A stretch of DNA of 13,227 bases from Anaerolineales bacterium (lineage in GTDB: Bacteria; Chloroflexota; Anaerolineae; Anaerolineales; Villigracilaceae): NCBI GenBank assembly GCA_016789485.1, contig JAEURE010000043.1, forward strand, positions 1 through 13,227, given 5' to 3'. Positions 11,971-13,227 of the stretch are shown piece after piece. Position 1 is the first letter of the stretch. Each line of letters begins with the position of its first letter. The translations under genes and the position numbers were made by a program. Below the pieces are notes generated by a model, which saw only the letters and a list, made by a program, of their open reading frames with translations, had not been told where the DNA came from and searched no databases.

Positions 11971-13227
11971 TCATTCCCCGCGCTCCACAGCGACGCGCAT
12001 CTCAAATCCATCCGTGCTGACATCGATCCAGCCGCTGCGATCCGTCCGCAATAATGAATATCCATCCAGAGCATCGAGAACATCCTGCGAAGGCAAACCA
12101 TCCGGGTCACCAGCTGCCACGCTCAATACAACCAATTGCGGATTCAAATTCTCAAAAATATCCGTCGGATTTGAAGGCGCATAGCCCGAATCCGCAAGCA
12201 GGAGCACATCCACTTTGCCGATCACGTTCCCAAACTCAAGCGACTCGAGAGTCCCTTCACTGAGGCCAACGGGAAGCAACGCACTGAAATTTCCATCCTG
12301 AATAAGAAGCACGCTTCCTCTCGGACCTGCAGCCTGTACCTCGATAAATGCGCCACCACCCAACTCGAGCCTTTGTCCTGCTTCCGCGCGGCTGACAGGG
12401 ATGCCTTGCTCTGCAAAATATTTATCCAATAATTGCGCAGAGAACGAGGCTTGCACATTGCCGCTCCACAAAACATTTTCAGGCACATATCGCTCCACAA
12501 TGCGCGGCAACGCGGAGAGCTGATCTTCTTCTGTGGAAGCAATGATGAGCCAGTCCAATGTACGGGAAAAGAAGGGAAGCCTGCGCCCCAACTCATCAGA
12601 AAGTTCGGAAGCACTCGCGCCGCCGTTGACAAGGATATTCCTGCCTTCGGGAGTTTGAATCAGCACTGCATTTGCCGAACCCACCTCAAGGAAAACGACA
12701 TGAAAACGCCCGTCGCCCGATTTTGCGGAGGCCGTCCACACCAGCAGCATGCAGATGAAAGCCGCGGCAAGAGCCAGCGTCCATGCAGCGGCGCGCAGTG
12801 ACCCTGCCGCAGATTTGAACCAATTTTGGATGGCTGGCCAGTTCAAAGTCACAGCAAGAAGCGTGATGTATATCGAGAAGATGAACCAGAGAGGCACATC
12901 TCCCAAAACGATCACGCCGTTGGGGACTTTATTAAAAAATTCCACAACGCGAATTGTGTAGCCTGCAAAGGGCCACGCAATCCATCCTAGGAGTTGACCC
13001 AATGGAAGAAAGATAAGGCTGATGAAAACAGCCAGCCCGCCAAGGATCATCACCGCTGGCTGCACAGGCAGGATGAATGGATTGGCGATGAATGAAATCA
13101 AAGAGATGCGGTTGAAGTAATACATCATGATCGGGATCGTCATGACTTGAGCGGCAAGGGTGAGAATGACATTTTCATTGAGAATTTTCACGATGACACT
13201 GTTATCCTGTTTGAAGACTTTTGAAAT
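11971..13227 (-). CDS. comEC: ComEC/Rec2-family protein, C-terminal part, with degenerate metallo-beta-lactamase domain
   Basis: The frame is open through the right edge, so 418 residues of the C-terminal part are visible. The first visible residues (NENVILTLAAQVMTIP, then RISLISFIANPFILPV) and the following helices (MILGGLAVFISL, LGQLLGWIAW) are the end of the ComEC competence domain, the membrane channel for single-stranded DNA uptake. After a last membrane helix (around 12730-12800) comes a metallo-beta-lactamase-like fold (FLEVGSANAVLIQTPEG). In ordinary ComEC this domain has D-V-G-Q-G-D, H-x-H-x-D-H and H-H-G-S. Here these positions read EVGSAN, S-T-E-E-D-Q (12520-12537) and D-S-G-Y (12181-12192), so the metal site is lost. 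The terminal block (YSLLRTDRSGWIDV) remains, and there is no frameshift. DNA transport is possible; nuclease activity is unlikely. The codon at 13191 (GTG) is internal. Confidence 0.88.
   Translation of the reverse strand: MSKVFKQDNSVIVKILNENVILTLAAQVMTIPIMMYYFNRISLISFIANPFILPVQPAVMILGGLAVFISLIFLPLGQLLGWIAWPFAGYTIRVVEFFNKVPNGVIVLGDVPLWFIFSIYITLLAVTLNWPAIQNWFKSAAGSLRAAAWTLALAAAFICMLLVWTASAKSGDGRFHVVFLEVGSANAVLIQTPEGRNILVNGGASASELSDELGRRLPFFSRTLDWLIIASTEEDQLSALPRIVERYVPENVLWSGNVQASFSAQLLDKYFAEQGIPVSRAEAGQRLELGGGAFIEVQAAGPRGSVLLIQDGNFSALLPVGLSEGTLESLEFGNVIGKVDVLLLADSGYAPSNPTDIFENLNPQLVVLSVAAGDPDGLPSQDVLDALDGYSLLRTDRSGWIDVSTDGFEMRVAVERGE

Noticed and set aside
13189..13191. GTG as the start of a standalone ComEC-like protein
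   Set aside because: The frame stays open to the window edge and the residues around it belong to the ComEC competence domain, so the gene continues outside.
1..13227. CRISPR array, tRNA or rRNA genes, insertion sequence, prophage or defence island
   Set aside because: I found no spaced direct repeats, cloverleaf-like segments, transposase, integrase or known defence domain; all long frames belong to ordinary cellular families.

Overview
The window looks like chromosomal DNA of an uncultured or little-studied Chloroflexota bacterium, most likely Anaerolineae. This rests on family resemblance I recognise: the MsrPQ pair with a lipobox on MsrP, the nucleotidyltransferase-fold protein, the jelly-roll lipoprotein, and deoxynucleoside kinases of two subtypes. 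It is not based on a marker gene. Base composition is moderate and even. I see no rRNA, tRNA, CRISPR array, insertion sequence or phage gene.

Layout. (1) 1-239, minus: N-terminus of a glycosyltransferase running off the left edge, probably read from a leaderless promoter. (2) 319-3863, nucleotide metabolism block: a deoxyguanosine-kinase-like enzyme and a nucleotidyltransferase-fold protein (plus-strand operon, strong terminator), then pyrB (aspartate carbamoyltransferase), which converges through one long bidirectional terminator on a second, deoxyadenosine-kinase-like enzyme. (3) 3997-5149: a membrane-anchored DsbA-like thiol oxidoreductase (minus), divergent from a 75-residue two-helix membrane protein (plus). 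(4) 5192-9497, minus: an envelope redox and repair block in transcription order response regulator, histidine kinase, DipZ-like thioredoxin lipoprotein, MsrP, MsrQ. (5) 9623-11115, minus: a compact operon STAS protein, S51-type peptidase, STAS protein. (6) 11249-11899, minus: a jelly-roll lipoprotein. (7) 11971-13227, minus: the C-terminal part of a ComEC/Rec2 protein whose metallo-beta-lactamase-like domain has lost its metal-binding residues; its 5' end lies beyond the right edge.

How the parts fit. MsrP (Mo-cofactor oxidoreductase) and MsrQ (haem membrane subunit) repair oxidised methionine outside the membrane. The DipZ-like and DsbA-like proteins are extracytoplasmic thiol enzymes, and the two-component system directly upstream is a plausible regulator, parallel to HprSR control of msrPQ in E. 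coli. The two STAS proteins keep the serine that anti-sigma kinases phosphorylate, but no kinase or phosphatase partner is in the window, so the role of the peptidase between them is open.

Best candidates for something undescribed: the STAS-S51 peptidase-STAS operon, the ComEC with a dead-looking nuclease domain, the lipid-anchored Tat-exported MsrP tied to a two-component system, and the apparent use of leaderless mRNAs beside genes with strong ribosome binding sites. None of these is proven here.
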